A stretch of 64,000 nt of DNA from positions 62,001 through 126,000 of the forward strand of contig NZ_JABBGJ010000020.1 of the NCBI RefSeq assembly GCF_012927345.1, read 5' to 3'. Source of the DNA: Paraburkholderia polaris (lineage in GTDB: Bacteria > Pseudomonadota > Gammaproteobacteria > Burkholderiales > Burkholderiaceae). The notes beneath the pieces were generated by a model that saw nothing but the letters and a program-made list of their open reading frames with translations, made no database searches and had not been told where the DNA came from. Position numbers and translations under genes: made by a program. Of the stretch, positions 8,211-16,495 are shown piece after piece; position 1 is the stretch's first letter; every line of letters begins with the position of its first letter.

Positions 8211-9709
8211 CAGAAACGCTCCAGTTCAGGAAAGGGCAGTGCGCCGTGGTGGACATGCATCGAGCCGAATTCGGCGCAGCGGTGCAGGGTCGGCACGTTC
8301 TTGCCGGGGTTCAGGAGGCCGCCTGGATCGAAAGCGGCTTTCAGCGCGTGAAAGAAGCTCAGTTCGTCGCTATTGAACTGCGCGCACATCTGGTTGATCT
8401 TTTCGCGGCCCACGCCGTGTTCGCCGGTAATGCTGCCGCCCACCGCCACGCACAGTTCGAGGATCTTCGCGCCGAGGGTTTCGGCGCGTTCGGTCTCGCC
8501 GGGCGCGTTGGCGTCGAACAGGATCAGCGGATGCATGTTGCCGTCGCCGGCATGGAAGACGTTGGCCACGCGCAAGCCATATTCGTTTGAGAGATCCTCG
8601 ATGCCTTTGAGCACGCGCGGTAACTCGCGGCGCGGGATCGTGCCGTCCATGCAGTAGTAGTCCGGCGAGATGCGGCCCACCGCCGGGAATGCGTTCTTGC
8701 GGCCGGCCCAGAAACGCTGGCGTTCGGCTTCGTCTTTCGCGAGCCGGATGTCGGTTGCGCCCGCCGCGCGCAGCAGCGCTTCGACGCATTCCACATCTTC
8801 CCGCACGTCGCTTTCCACCCCGTCGACTTCGCACAGCAGGATCGCTTCAGCATCGACCGGATAGCCGGCGTGGATGAAGTCTTCCGCGGCGCGGATCGTG
8901 AGGTTGTCCATCATTTCGAGGCCGCCGGGGATCACGCCCGCACCGATGATCTGTGCGACCGCGGCGCCCGCTTTCTCGACGTCGTCGAAACTGGCGAGCA
9001 GCACCTTTGCGCTTTGCGGCTTGGTGAGCAGCTTCACGGTGACTTCGGTGACGATGCCGAGCATGCCTTCCGAGCCCGTGAAAAGCGCGAGGAAGTCGAA
9101 GCCGGGTGCGTCCAACGCATCCGAGCCGAGCGTGATGCGCTCGCCGTCGATGGTAAGAATCTCGAGCTTCAGGATGTTGTTGACGGTCAGTCCGTACTTC
9201 AGGCAGTGCACGCCGCCCGCGTTTTCCGCGACGTTGCCGCCGATCGAGCACGCAATCTGCGACGAGGGGTCCGGCGCGTAATACATGCCATAGGGCGCGG
9301 CGGCCTGCGAGATCGCGAGGTTGCGCACGCCGGGTTGCACGCGGGCAATGCCGGCCTCGGGATCGACTTCGAGAATCCGGTTAAAGCGCGCCATCACCAG
9401 CAGAATGCCTTTCTCCAGCGGCAGTGCACCGCCCGACAAACCGGTGCCGGCGCCGCGCGCGACCACGGGAATCTTTTGGGCATTGGCGAATGTCAGCAGC
9501 GCCTCGACCTGTTCGACCTTGTCGGGCAGGGCGACCAGCATCGGCGTCGCGCGATAGGCGGCGAGGCCGTCGCATTCGAACGGACGCAAATCTTCCTGTT
9601 CATAAAGGAGTTGCAGATCGGGGATCAGCGTTTGCAGCTGCGCGACGACTGTGGATTTGTCGTGCGTCGCGAGCGCGCCGTCGATGCGTTCGTCGTAGTG
9701 ATAGCTCAT
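8210..9709 (-). CDS. glcD: Glycolate oxidase catalytic subunit (FAD-linked)
   Basis: Oxidises glycolate to glyoxylate and passes electrons through GlcF. The 499-residue length equals E. coli GlcD. The PCMH FAD-binding region is clear: PVVARGAGTGLSGGALP near residue 95, PSSQIACSIGGNVAENAGG near 150, and LFTGSEGMLGIVTEVTVKL near 210. The C-terminal half carries FHAGDGNMHPLILFD, GGSITGEHGVGREKI and DPGGLLNPGKNVP. The ATG at 9709 has AGGAG six to seven bases upstream. First gene of the operon, with a candidate GlcC operator about 115 bp upstream. Confidence 0.96.
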   Translation of the reverse strand: MSYHYDERIDGALATHDKSTVVAQLQTLIPDLQLLYEQEDLRPFECDGLAAYRATPMLVALPDKVEQVEALLTFANAQKIPVVARGAGTGLSGGALPLEKGILLVMARFNRILEVDPEAGIARVQPGVRNLAISQAAAPYGMYYAPDPSSQIACSIGGNVAENAGGVHCLKYGLTVNNILKLEILTIDGERITLGSDALDAPGFDFLALFTGSEGMLGIVTEVTVKLLTKPQSAKVLLASFDDVEKAGAAVAQIIGAGVIPGGLEMMDNLTIRAAEDFIHAGYPVDAEAILLCEVDGVESDVREDVECVEALLRAAGATDIRLAKDEAERQRFWAGRKNAFPAVGRISPDYYCMDGTIPRRELPRVLKGIEDLSNEYGLRVANVFHAGDGNMHPLILFDANAPGETERAETLGAKILELCVAVGGSITGEHGVGREKINQMCAQFNSDELSFFHALKAAFDPGGLLNPGKNVPTLHRCAEFGSMHVHHGALPFPELERF

Positions 9710-9822
9710 GGGGGGTCTCCTGGAGCCGCGCTAACCTGGCGGTCAGACCCGTGGGCACGGGCGCGCAAGCGTGTTTCAGGCTGGATTGTTGCGGCTGTGG
9801 GAGTCGCTGTCGACCGGTTCGG

Positions 9823-9840
9823 AAGGTGGTCGTACCAGTT
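9823..9840. promoter_or_regulatory. Candidate GlcC operator 1 (glcD side)
   Basis: Contains the perfect palindrome TGGT-CGT-ACCA at 9827-9837, inside an 18-base segment that matches operator 2 at 17 of 18 positions. TGGTNNNACCA is the known recognition pattern of several FadR-subfamily GntR regulators. It lies 114 bp upstream of the glcD start. Confidence 0.7.
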
Positions 9841-9931
9841 TTTGATTTGATGGTTTCAGAGACGGTAGGCCGGATTGATTGATGTGTATGGGTTACAGCG
9901 GACGTATCTGGCTCCCGCGTGTTAGCATTCC

Positions 9932-9949
9932 AAGGTGGTCATACCAGTT
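9932..9949. promoter_or_regulatory. Candidate GlcC operator 2 (glcC side)
   Basis: TGGT-CAT-ACCA at 9936-9946, ending 12 bases before the chosen glcC ATG. Its position next to the regulator's own start suggests autoregulation, and it argues against the longer GTG-started reading frame, whose first codons would be the operator itself. Confidence 0.7.
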
Positions 9950-9958
9950 GGAATTGAA

Positions 9959-10726
9959 ATGCAGACAGTGGATCAGGAAAGCTCGCGGCAGGTGGCGGAC
10001 GTCGTTGCCGAGCGTATCGAACGATTGATCGTCGACGGTGTGCTGAAAACGGGGCAGGCGCTGCCCTCTGAACGGCGCCTTACCGACAAGCTCGGCGTAT
10101 CGCGCACGGCGCTGCGCGAAGGGCTCAAGCTCCTGCGGGCGCGCGGCATCATCGAGACCTCGCACGGCAAGGGCTCGTTTGTCGCCAGCCTCACCGCACA
10201 ACCCACGCTCACGCCGATGATGCATCTGCTCGGCTCGCAGCCGCGCACGCTCTACGATCTGTTCGAAGTGCGCGCCTTGCTCGAAGCGGAATCCGCACGG
10301 CTTGCGGCGCTGCGCGGCACGCCCGCGGACTTCGTGCTGATCACGCGCCGCTATGAGGAAATGCTCGCGGCGCACGGCAAGGAGACGAGTGCGTCCACCC
10401 ACGCGCGGCTCGATCATGCGTTTCACCTCGCGATCTGCGAGGCCTCGCACAACCCGGTGCTGGTGCATACCTTGAGTACCCTGACCGATCTGTTATTGAG
10501 TTCGGTGTTCGCGTCGGTGAACAATCTCTATCACCGCGAGCCGCAAAAACGGGTAATCGATCGTCAGCATGCGCGGCTCTACAACGCCGTGACCGGCAAG
10601 CTGCCTGAACAGGCGCGCAAGGCCGCGGCCGATCATATCGACAGCGTATGCGCGAACCTACGGGAAATCGAACAGGAAGAGCAGCGGCTCGTGCGCGCAA
10701 CGCTGCGGCTGGAGGGCTGGGAATAG
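9959..10726 (+). CDS. glcC: GntR/FadR-family regulator of the glc operon
   Basis: A 255-residue repressor or activator of glycolate genes (E. coli GlcC is 254). The N-terminal winged helix spans about residues 10 to 75, with VADVVAERIERLIVDGVL and LPSERRLTDKLGVSRTALREG as the recognition segment. The C-terminal FCD effector domain begins near TLYDLFEVRALLEAESARLAA and includes DHAFHLAICEASHNPVLV with the His residues that commonly bind metal in this domain. It is divergent from glcDEFGB, the same arrangement as in E. coli, and two matching palindromes lie between them. I start at ATG 9959 rather than GTG 9935. Confidence 0.88.
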   Translation: MQTVDQESSRQVADVVAERIERLIVDGVLKTGQALPSERRLTDKLGVSRTALREGLKLLRARGIIETSHGKGSFVASLTAQPTLTPMMHLLGSQPRTLYDLFEVRALLEAESARLAALRGTPADFVLITRRYEEMLAAHGKETSASTHARLDHAFHLAICEASHNPVLVHTLSTLTDLLLSSVFASVNNLYHREPQKRVIDRQHARLYNAVTGKLPEQARKAAADHIDSVCANLREIEQEEQRLVRATLRLEGWE

Positions 10727-10886
10727 TGGCGCAGCGGTTTCCGCGTGAAGCCGCGAAGTAACCGGCGCAGCGTTTTCAGCGCAGGCAATGGAGACGGATG
10801 CCATAACGCCGCCGATATGACGCGCCGTATGCGCTTTACAATCGAGCATTAACACAAGAAATCGCGTGCTCCCCACGCGCCAAACC

Positions 10887-11762
10887 ATGCCTATCATCAG
10901 CGAGCTTTTCGTCTATCCAATCAAATCCTGCGCCGGCATTGCGCTCAATGAAGCGCGCCTGCTAGCCACCGGCCTCGAATACGATCGATGCTGGATGGTC
11001 ACCGACCCGAGCGGTGCAATGCTCACGCAGCGCGCGTATCCACGCATGGCGCTGATCAAGGTTGAGATCGGTGAACATGAACTCGTGATCCGCGCTCCGG
11101 GCATGAGCGAGTTGCGTACGCCGCTCGACGCCGCCGGACTCAGCGCGCCGCAAAAGGTGCAAACCGCGGTTTGGCGCGACGCGGCCTACGGGCTTGACAC
11201 CGGCGAAGAAAGCGCCACATGGTTTTCAGCGTTTCTTGGCGTGCCGGCGCGGCTTCTGCGCTTCAATCCCGAACGCGAACGGATTGTCGATCCGGAGTAC
11301 ACCGGCAGCGTCGGCGGGGCCACCACGCATTTCGCCGATGGTTTTCCGCTGCTGGTGATCGGCCAGGCTTCGCTCGACGATCTGAATGTGCGTTTGAACA
11401 GCAAGGGCGCACCGTCGATTCCGATCGACCGGTTTCGCCCCAACGTCGTGCTGACGGGGCTCGAGGCTTACGAAGAGGATTATGTCGAGAGTCTGAGCGC
11501 CGACGGGACCGAGGATCAGGCGGTGCAGTTGCAACTGGTCAAGCCGTGCTCGCGCTGTCCGATGCCGACCATCGATCAGGCGAAGGGCGCGCCCGATCCC
11601 GATTGGCCGAACGAACCCACCGACACCATGAGCCTCTACCGGGCGAATCCGCAGCGAAACGGTGCGTTGACGTTCGGCAACAATGCAATTGTCGCGCGCG
11701 GTGCCGGGACGTGGCTGCGTGTCGGGCAAGCGGTCGAGGCCGAATTGGGCTTCGGCGATTAG
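10887..11762 (+). CDS. MOSC domain protein, YcbX/mARC-like
   Basis: A 291-residue protein with an N-terminal beta-barrel domain (ISELFVYPIKSCAGI, then LEYDRCWMVTD) and a C-terminal MOSC domain containing FADGFPLLVIGQASLDDLN, RFRPNVVLTG and LVKPCSRCPMPTIDQ. The CSRC cysteine is the expected molybdenum-cofactor ligand. E. coli YcbX, which reduces N-hydroxylated base analogues, has the same two domains plus a C-terminal ferredoxin that is absent here. The frame extends upstream to GTG 10866, but ATG 10887 starts at the conserved domain edge. No operon partner is evident. Confidence 0.85.
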   Translation: MPIISELFVYPIKSCAGIALNEARLLATGLEYDRCWMVTDPSGAMLTQRAYPRMALIKVEIGEHELVIRAPGMSELRTPLDAAGLSAPQKVQTAVWRDAAYGLDTGEESATWFSAFLGVPARLLRFNPERERIVDPEYTGSVGGATTHFADGFPLLVIGQASLDDLNVRLNSKGAPSIPIDRFRPNVVLTGLEAYEEDYVESLSADGTEDQAVQLQLVKPCSRCPMPTIDQAKGAPDPDWPNEPTDTMSLYRANPQRNGALTFGNNAIVARGAGTWLRVGQAVEAELGFGD

Positions 11763-11949
11763 GCTCAGGCTCAGGCCGGCACTGCGTTGCACGCCTGGAT
11801 CGGCGCGCAGGGCGGCACGGCGCCCGGCTAAAGCCGGCGATCCCCGGTCAGCGCCGCGAAGATCACCGGCATCGGCACGGGCTTGACGATCGGGGCGCAA
11901 TAGTTTGCTTTCTTCGGCCATTCCGGCAAGGTATCTGGCACCGCTTCTT

Positions 11950-13158
11950 ATGAATAAATTACCGCTAGGGGATGATGAGGAAGCGCGAATCGCACGGGAC
12001 ATCGAAGCGGTCAGCCGTATCGACGCCGTGCCGGCGATCCTGCGCCTGATCTGCAAGAACACCGGGATGGGCTTTGCCGCCGTCGCTCGGGTCACGGAGC
12101 ACAGCTGGACGGCCTGCGCGGTGCGGGACGAACTGAACTTCGGTCTGGTCGCGGGCGGCCAGCTCGATCTGCATAGCACGTTGTGTTTCGAGTCGCGCGC
12201 CGCGCGTGCGTCGATCGTGATCGACGATTTCAGCAAAGACCCGGTCTATCACGGCCATCACACAGCACGGATCTACAACCTGGGGAGTTATATTTCCGTA
12301 CCGATCGCTTTGCCCGATGGCAGCTACTTCGGTAATCTTTGCGCGATCGATCCCAATCCGAATGAGGTCTCGGATGCGCGCACGCTGAGCATGTTCGAGG
12401 TATTCGCCGGCCTGATCGCGATCCAGCTCGTCACGGAAGAGCGCCAGCAGGCGGCTGAGGCGGCGTTGTTCGATGAACGGGAAAATTCCAGCTTGCGCGA
12501 ACAGTTCATCGCGGTGCTCGGCCACGACCTGCGCAATCCGCTATCCGCGGTCAGCGCAACCGCCGAATTGCTGACGCTGCGCAAGAACGAGCCCGATCTC
12601 GTGAAAATCGGCCAGCGTCTGAAGACCACGACCTTGCGCATGGCGCACCTGATCGACGACGTAATGGATTTCGCCCGCGGCCGGCTCGGTTCCGGTATCG
12701 GCGTGTCGATCGAAGACGTTGACGATCTGGCGACCGCGTTACGGGTGGTAGTCGCCGAAGCGCGCGAGGCCAATCCGGAGCGGGTGCTGGCCGACGATAT
12801 CGCGATCTCCACGCGGGTTCGTTGCGACCGCATGCGCGTGCAGCAACTGCTTTCGAATCTCCTCGGCAACGCGATGACGCATGGCGCGGCGGAGTTCCCG
12901 GTCGCGGTGAAGGCCCGGGTGGAGAACGGCGAGTTTGTGCTGACCGTATTGAACGGTGGCAACGTGATCGCACCGGATGTCTTGAACAAAGTCTTCGAGC
13001 CTTACTGGCGGCCGCCTACCAGCAAGCCGGGCGGTGGCCTGGGGCTCGGCCTGTATATCTGCAAGCAGATCGTCCGCGCACACAGCGGCACGCTGGAAGT
13101 CAGATCGTCCGCCGAAGATGGCACGGTGTTCGTGGCGAGATTGCCGATCGACGTTTAA
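11950..13158 (+). CDS. GAF-domain sensor histidine kinase
   Basis: A 402-residue, apparently soluble kinase. A GAF domain fills roughly residues 15 to 165 (IARDIEAVSRIDAVPAILR to LCAIDPNP). A dimerisation/phosphoacceptor helix follows with FIAVLGHDLRNPLSA, in which His192 is the phosphorylation site. The HATPase domain has an N-box (LLSNLLGNAMTHG), LNGGNVI and the G-boxes GGGLGLGLYICKQ. No membrane segment and no partner response regulator are visible in the window, so it is an orphan kinase. It ends 29 bp before the first NtrC-like site of the nitrate operon; a link is possible but unproven. Start chosen at ATG 11950, where the GAF-kinase sequence begins. Confidence 0.88.
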   Translation: MNKLPLGDDEEARIARDIEAVSRIDAVPAILRLICKNTGMGFAAVARVTEHSWTACAVRDELNFGLVAGGQLDLHSTLCFESRAARASIVIDDFSKDPVYHGHHTARIYNLGSYISVPIALPDGSYFGNLCAIDPNPNEVSDARTLSMFEVFAGLIAIQLVTEERQQAAEAALFDERENSSLREQFIAVLGHDLRNPLSAVSATAELLTLRKNEPDLVKIGQRLKTTTLRMAHLIDDVMDFARGRLGSGIGVSIEDVDDLATALRVVVAEAREANPERVLADDIAISTRVRCDRMRVQQLLSNLLGNAMTHGAAEFPVAVKARVENGEFVLTVLNGGNVIAPDVLNKVFEPYWRPPTSKPGGGLGLGLYICKQIVRAHSGTLEVRSSAEDGTVFVARLPIDV

Positions 13159-13186
13159 GTTCGCGCGCCCCGCGTGCTCGCCGCTC

Positions 13187-13222
13187 GCACGCGCACAGTG
13201 CTGCGACGCACCATCCCTGTGC
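13187..13222 (+). promoter_or_regulatory. Twin NtrC-like enhancer sites
   Basis: Two copies of GCAC-N7-GTGC, at 13187-13201 and 13208-13222 (the second reads GCACCATCCCTGTGC), offset by exactly 21 bp or two helical turns. The pattern fits the known NtrC consensus TGCACC-N5-GGTGCA. They sit about 100 to 135 bp upstream of the sigma-54 promoter, the usual enhancer distance. Confidence 0.65.
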
Positions 13223-13322
13223 TTCGCTGCATCAAATCGTGACGCGCGCCCGGTTCGCCGCAAGCCCGTGTCATTCGCTGCAAAGGCCCACGCCACGGCG
13301 TTGAAGCCCACATTTCGCACGC

Positions 13323-13339
13323 TTGGCACAAGCTTTGCA
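13323..13339 (+). promoter_or_regulatory. Sigma-54 promoter for the nitrate operon
   Basis: TTGGCACAAGCTTTGCA has the invariant GG and GC separated by ten bases and matches the -24/-12 consensus TGGCACG-N4-TTGCA at all but one conserved position. Transcription would start near 13350 and give a leader of about 190 bases before nirB. Confidence 0.82.
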
Positions 13340-13353
13340 TTAAGCGTTGCCAT

Positions 13354-13398
13354 CGGATCAACGTGGATCCGCCGCGAGTGCAACAACAAGGCACTCGC
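13354..13398 (+). promoter_or_regulatory. Tandem leader hairpins, ANTAR-type candidate
   Basis: P1 at 13354-13371 is a perfect 6-bp stem (CGGATC/GATCCG) with hexaloop AACGTG, which has A in position 1 and G in position 4 as in RNA targets of ANTAR antiterminators such as NasR and EutV. Two bases later P2 (13374-13398) is a perfect 8-bp stem (GCGAGTGC/GCACTCGC), but its loop has nine bases (AACAACAAG) and so departs from the rule. The pair lies between the sigma-54 promoter and a terminator. Confidence 0.55.
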
Positions 13399-13416
13399 TG
13401 CAGCACAGGTCAGGAC

Positions 13417-13472
13417 AACGGCGTCCCCCGAATTCAGTCATCGACTGGGTTCGCGGGACGCCGTTTTTATTT
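13417..13472 (+). terminator. Leader attenuator terminator upstream of nirB
   Basis: An 11-bp perfect stem (AACGGCGTCCC at 13417-13427 with GGGACGCCGTT at 13455-13465) is extended by a C-C mismatch and four more pairs. A small inner hairpin (CAGTC-ATC-GACTG) closes the loop, and TTTTTATTT follows. It lies after the promoter and before nirB, so it would stop transcription of the operon unless overridden. A second, 8-bp hairpin without a T tract is at 13476-13512. Confidence 0.78.
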
Positions 13473-13540
13473 CCGGAATCGCTTTCGCACAGCAGCCAAC
13501 CGGCAGCGATTCGAGCACAGCACATTGGGGAACCGCGGTC

Positions 13541-16081
13541 ATGAAAATCATCGTTATCGGTCACGGGATGGTCGGCCACAAACTGGTCGAATGCCTGGCA
13601 CTAGACGCGGCGCATGGCCTCGATATCACCGTGCTGTGCGAAGAATCCCGGCCGGCATACGACCGTGTGCATCTGTCCGAATTCTTCGCAGGCAAGACGG
13701 CGGACGACCTGTCGCTCGTCGAGCCGGGTTTCTTCGAGCGCCAGAACGTCTTGCTGAAGCTGAATGCGAAAGCAGTGGCGATCGATCGCGATGCGCGCAC
13801 CGTGACGGTATCGACCGGCGAGACATTACCCTACGACAAGCTGGTGTTCGCTACGGGTTCCTATCCGTTCGTACCACCCGTGCAAGGGCGCGAGCGGGCC
13901 GACTGCTTCGTCTACCGTACGATCGACGACCTAGAAGCCATGCGGGAATGCGGCGCCCGCTCGAAGACCGGCACGGTGGTCGGCGGTGGACTGCTCGGCC
14001 TCGAATGCGCGAAGGCCTTGCGCGACCTGGGCCTGGAAACACACGTGGTCGAATTCGCGCCGCGCCTCATGGCGGTGCAGGTCGACGAAGGCGGCGGCCG
14101 CGTGCTGCGCACCAAGATCGAAGAACTCGGCGTGACGGTCCACACGCAGAAGAACACCTCGGCGATTGTCGACGGCGAGAACGGCAGGCACCGCATGCAG
14201 TTCGCCGACGGCAGCTTCCTCGACACTGACATGATCGTGTTCTCCGCGGGCATCCGTCCGCGTGACGATCTCGCACGCGAGAGCGGCCTCGCGCTCGGCG
14301 AACGCGGCGGCATCGTGATCGACAACGCTTGCCGCACCAGCGACCCGCACATCTATGCGATCGGCGAGTGCGCGCTGTGGAACGGTCAACTGTTCGGCCT
14401 CGTTGCGCCCGGTTATGACATGGCGCGCGCGGTGGCGAAGCAACTGCTTGGCGACTCGGCGGAATTCGCCGGCGCCGATATGAGCACCAAGTTGAAGCTG
14501 ATGGGGGTGGACGTCGCCAGCATCGGCGACGCGCACGGCAAAACGCCGGGCAGCCGCGCGTATCAGTTCAGCGATGAACGCAAGCAGGTCTACAAGAAGC
14601 TGGTGGTGTCCGAGTGCGGCAAATATCTGCTCGGCGGCGTGATGGTGGGCGATGCGAGCGAATACGGCACGCTGTTGCAGATGATGCTGAACCGGATCGA
14701 GTTGCCGGCGTCGCCGGAATTCCTGATCCTGCCGTCGTCCGACGGTCAGGCGAAGCCGGCGCTCGGCGTCGAGGCATTGCCCGCCGGCGCGCAGATCTGC
14801 TCGTGCAACAACGTCTCGAAGGCCGACCTGTGCGCCGCCGTGTGCGCGGGCGCGACCGACATCGGCGCATTGAAATGCGCGACCCAGGCCGGCACCTCGT
14901 GCGGCGGCTGCGTGCCGCTCGTCACGCAGGTGATGAAAGCGGAGATGAAAAAGCAGGGCCTCGCGGTCAACAATCACCTGTGCGAGCACTTCTCGTATTC
15001 GCGCCAGGAGTTGTATCACATCGTGCGCGTAGAGGGCGTGCGCAGCTTCGGCGAATTGCTGGCGAAGCATGGACACGGCCTCGGTTGTGATATCTGTAAG
15101 CCGGCCGTGGCGAGCATCCTCGCCTCGTGCTGGAACGAATTCGTGCTGAAGAAGGAGCACGCGTCGCTGCAGGACACCAACGATTACTACCTCGCCAACA
15201 TCCAGCGCGACGGCACCTATTCGGTCGTGCCACGCATGGCAGGTGGCGAAGTGACGCCTGACGGTTTGATTGCGGTCGGTCAGGTCGCGAAGAAATACGG
15301 CCTCTACACGAAGATCACCGGCGGCCAGCGGGTCGATCTGTTCGGCGCGCGAGTCGAGCAACTGCCGTTCATCTGGGAAGAACTGATCGCGGCTGGTTTC
15401 GAATCGGGCCATGCGTACGGCAAATCGTTGCGCACGGTGAAGTCGTGCGTCGGTTCAACGTGGTGCCGCTACGGCGTCGGCGATTCGGTAGGTCTCGCGG
15501 TCGAACTCGAGAACCGCTACAAAGGACTGCGCACGCCGCACAAGATCAAGTTCGGCGTGTCCGGCTGCACGCGCGAATGTGCGGAGGCGCAGGGCAAGGA
15601 CGTCGGCATCATCGCTACCGAGAAGGGCTGGAATCTCTACGTCTGCGGCAACGGCGGCATGAAACCGCGCCATGCCGAATTGCTCGCCTCGGATCTCGAT
15701 AAGGAAACGCTGGTGCGCTACATCGACCGCTTCCTGATGTTCTACGTGCGCACGGCCGACCGTCTGCAACGCACCAGCGTGTGGCGCGACAACCTCGAAG
15801 GCGGCCTTGAGTATCTGATTGACGTGGTCGTCAACGATCGCCTGGGCGTGACCGCCGAGCTCGAAGTGGAAATGCAGCACGTGGTCGAAACCTACGAGTG
15901 CGAATGGAAGAAAGCCGTCACCGATCCTGAAACGCGCAAGCGCTTCCGTCACTTCGTCAACAGCGGCGAGTCGGACAGTCATGTCGCCTTCGTCGAGGAA
16001 CGCGGCCAGATCCGGCCCGCGACGCCGGCCGAGCGACGCTCGAAGCTCGCTTCGATTCCTGTGGTTGTCGAAACCGTTTGA
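13541..16081 (+). CDS. nirB: NADH-dependent nitrite reductase, large subunit
   Basis: Reduces nitrite to ammonium with NADH in the cytoplasm. The 846-residue length matches E. coli NirB (847). An FAD/NAD oxidoreductase domain occupies about residues 1 to 300 (IVIGHGMVGHKLVE at the N-terminus, VVGGGLLGLECAKALRDLG in the middle). Next come a BFD-like 2Fe-2S domain with ICSCNNVSKADLC and GTSCGGCVPLV, and a siroheme/4Fe-4S domain with CVGSTWCRYG and GVSGCTRECAEAQGKDVG. The frame stays open upstream to 13034, but that part overlaps the kinase gene and the promoter. ATG 13541 gives the canonical start. Confidence 0.95.
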   Translation: MKIIVIGHGMVGHKLVECLALDAAHGLDITVLCEESRPAYDRVHLSEFFAGKTADDLSLVEPGFFERQNVLLKLNAKAVAIDRDARTVTVSTGETLPYDKLVFATGSYPFVPPVQGRERADCFVYRTIDDLEAMRECGARSKTGTVVGGGLLGLECAKALRDLGLETHVVEFAPRLMAVQVDEGGGRVLRTKIEELGVTVHTQKNTSAIVDGENGRHRMQFADGSFLDTDMIVFSAGIRPRDDLARESGLALGERGGIVIDNACRTSDPHIYAIGECALWNGQLFGLVAPGYDMARAVAKQLLGDSAEFAGADMSTKLKLMGVDVASIGDAHGKTPGSRAYQFSDERKQVYKKLVVSECGKYLLGGVMVGDASEYGTLLQMMLNRIELPASPEFLILPSSDGQAKPALGVEALPAGAQICSCNNVSKADLCAAVCAGATDIGALKCATQAGTSCGGCVPLVTQVMKAEMKKQGLAVNNHLCEHFSYSRQELYHIVRVEGVRSFGELLAKHGHGLGCDICKPAVASILASCWNEFVLKKEHASLQDTNDYYLANIQRDGTYSVVPRMAGGEVTPDGLIAVGQVAKKYGLYTKITGGQRVDLFGARVEQLPFIWEELIAAGFESGHAYGKSLRTVKSCVGSTWCRYGVGDSVGLAVELENRYKGLRTPHKIKFGVSGCTRECAEAQGKDVGIIATEKGWNLYVCGNGGMKPRHAELLASDLDKETLVRYIDRFLMFYVRTADRLQRTSVWRDNLEGGLEYLIDVVVNDRLGVTAELEVEMQHVVETYECEWKKAVTDPETRKRFRHFVNSGESDSHVAFVEERGQIRPATPAERRSKLASIPVVVETV

Positions 16082-16111
16082 TTTTTGCGTCATTCACCGA
16101 GGACTTCCGCC

Positions 16112-16465
16112 ATGAACCTTGACCGCCTTCCGCTTGCCTGGACGCCAATTTGCGCGCTCGACGACATCGTCCCAAACACGGGCGTGTGCGCGCTCGTCAA
16201 CGGCGAACAAGTGGCGGTATTTCATGTGTACAACGGCGACGCGGACGCCGTCGTGTATGCGATCGAAAACTACGATCCGGGCTCGCAAGCGGCCGTGCTC
16301 TCGCGCGGGCTGATCGGCAATCTCGGCGAACGCCTCGTCGTCGCTTCGCCGATCTACAAGCATCACTTCGATCTGCGCACCGGCGAGTGCCTCGAAACAC
16401 CGGCGTATTCCGTCAGCGCGTTTGCCGCGCGGGTGGAAAACGGGCAGGTGTGGGTCGCGATGTGA
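16112..16465 (+). CDS. nirD: NADH-dependent nitrite reductase, small subunit
   Basis: A 117-residue Rieske-like small subunit of assimilatory nitrite reductase. The domain is visible as WTPICALDDIVPNTGVCALV, VAVFHVYN, YAIENYDPGS and PIYKHHFDLRTGECLETP. As in other NirD proteins, the usual Rieske Cys-His cluster ligands are incomplete, so it probably binds no cluster. ATG 16112 is chosen for its CGAGGA ribosome binding site. It begins 30 bp after nirB and 30 bp before the nitrate reductase fusion, so the three form one transcript. Confidence 0.92.
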   Translation: MNLDRLPLAWTPICALDDIVPNTGVCALVNGEQVAVFHVYNGDADAVVYAIENYDPGSQAAVLSRGLIGNLGERLVVASPIYKHHFDLRTGECLETPAYSVSAFAARVENGQVWVAM

Positions 16466-16495
16466 GTCACTGATTTTTATCAACCTCTTCGAACG

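Noticed and set aside
13034..13540. A 169-codon upstream extension of nirB
   Set aside because: It overlaps the histidine kinase gene and contains the NtrC-like sites, the sigma-54 promoter and the leader terminator; NirB homologues begin at 13541.
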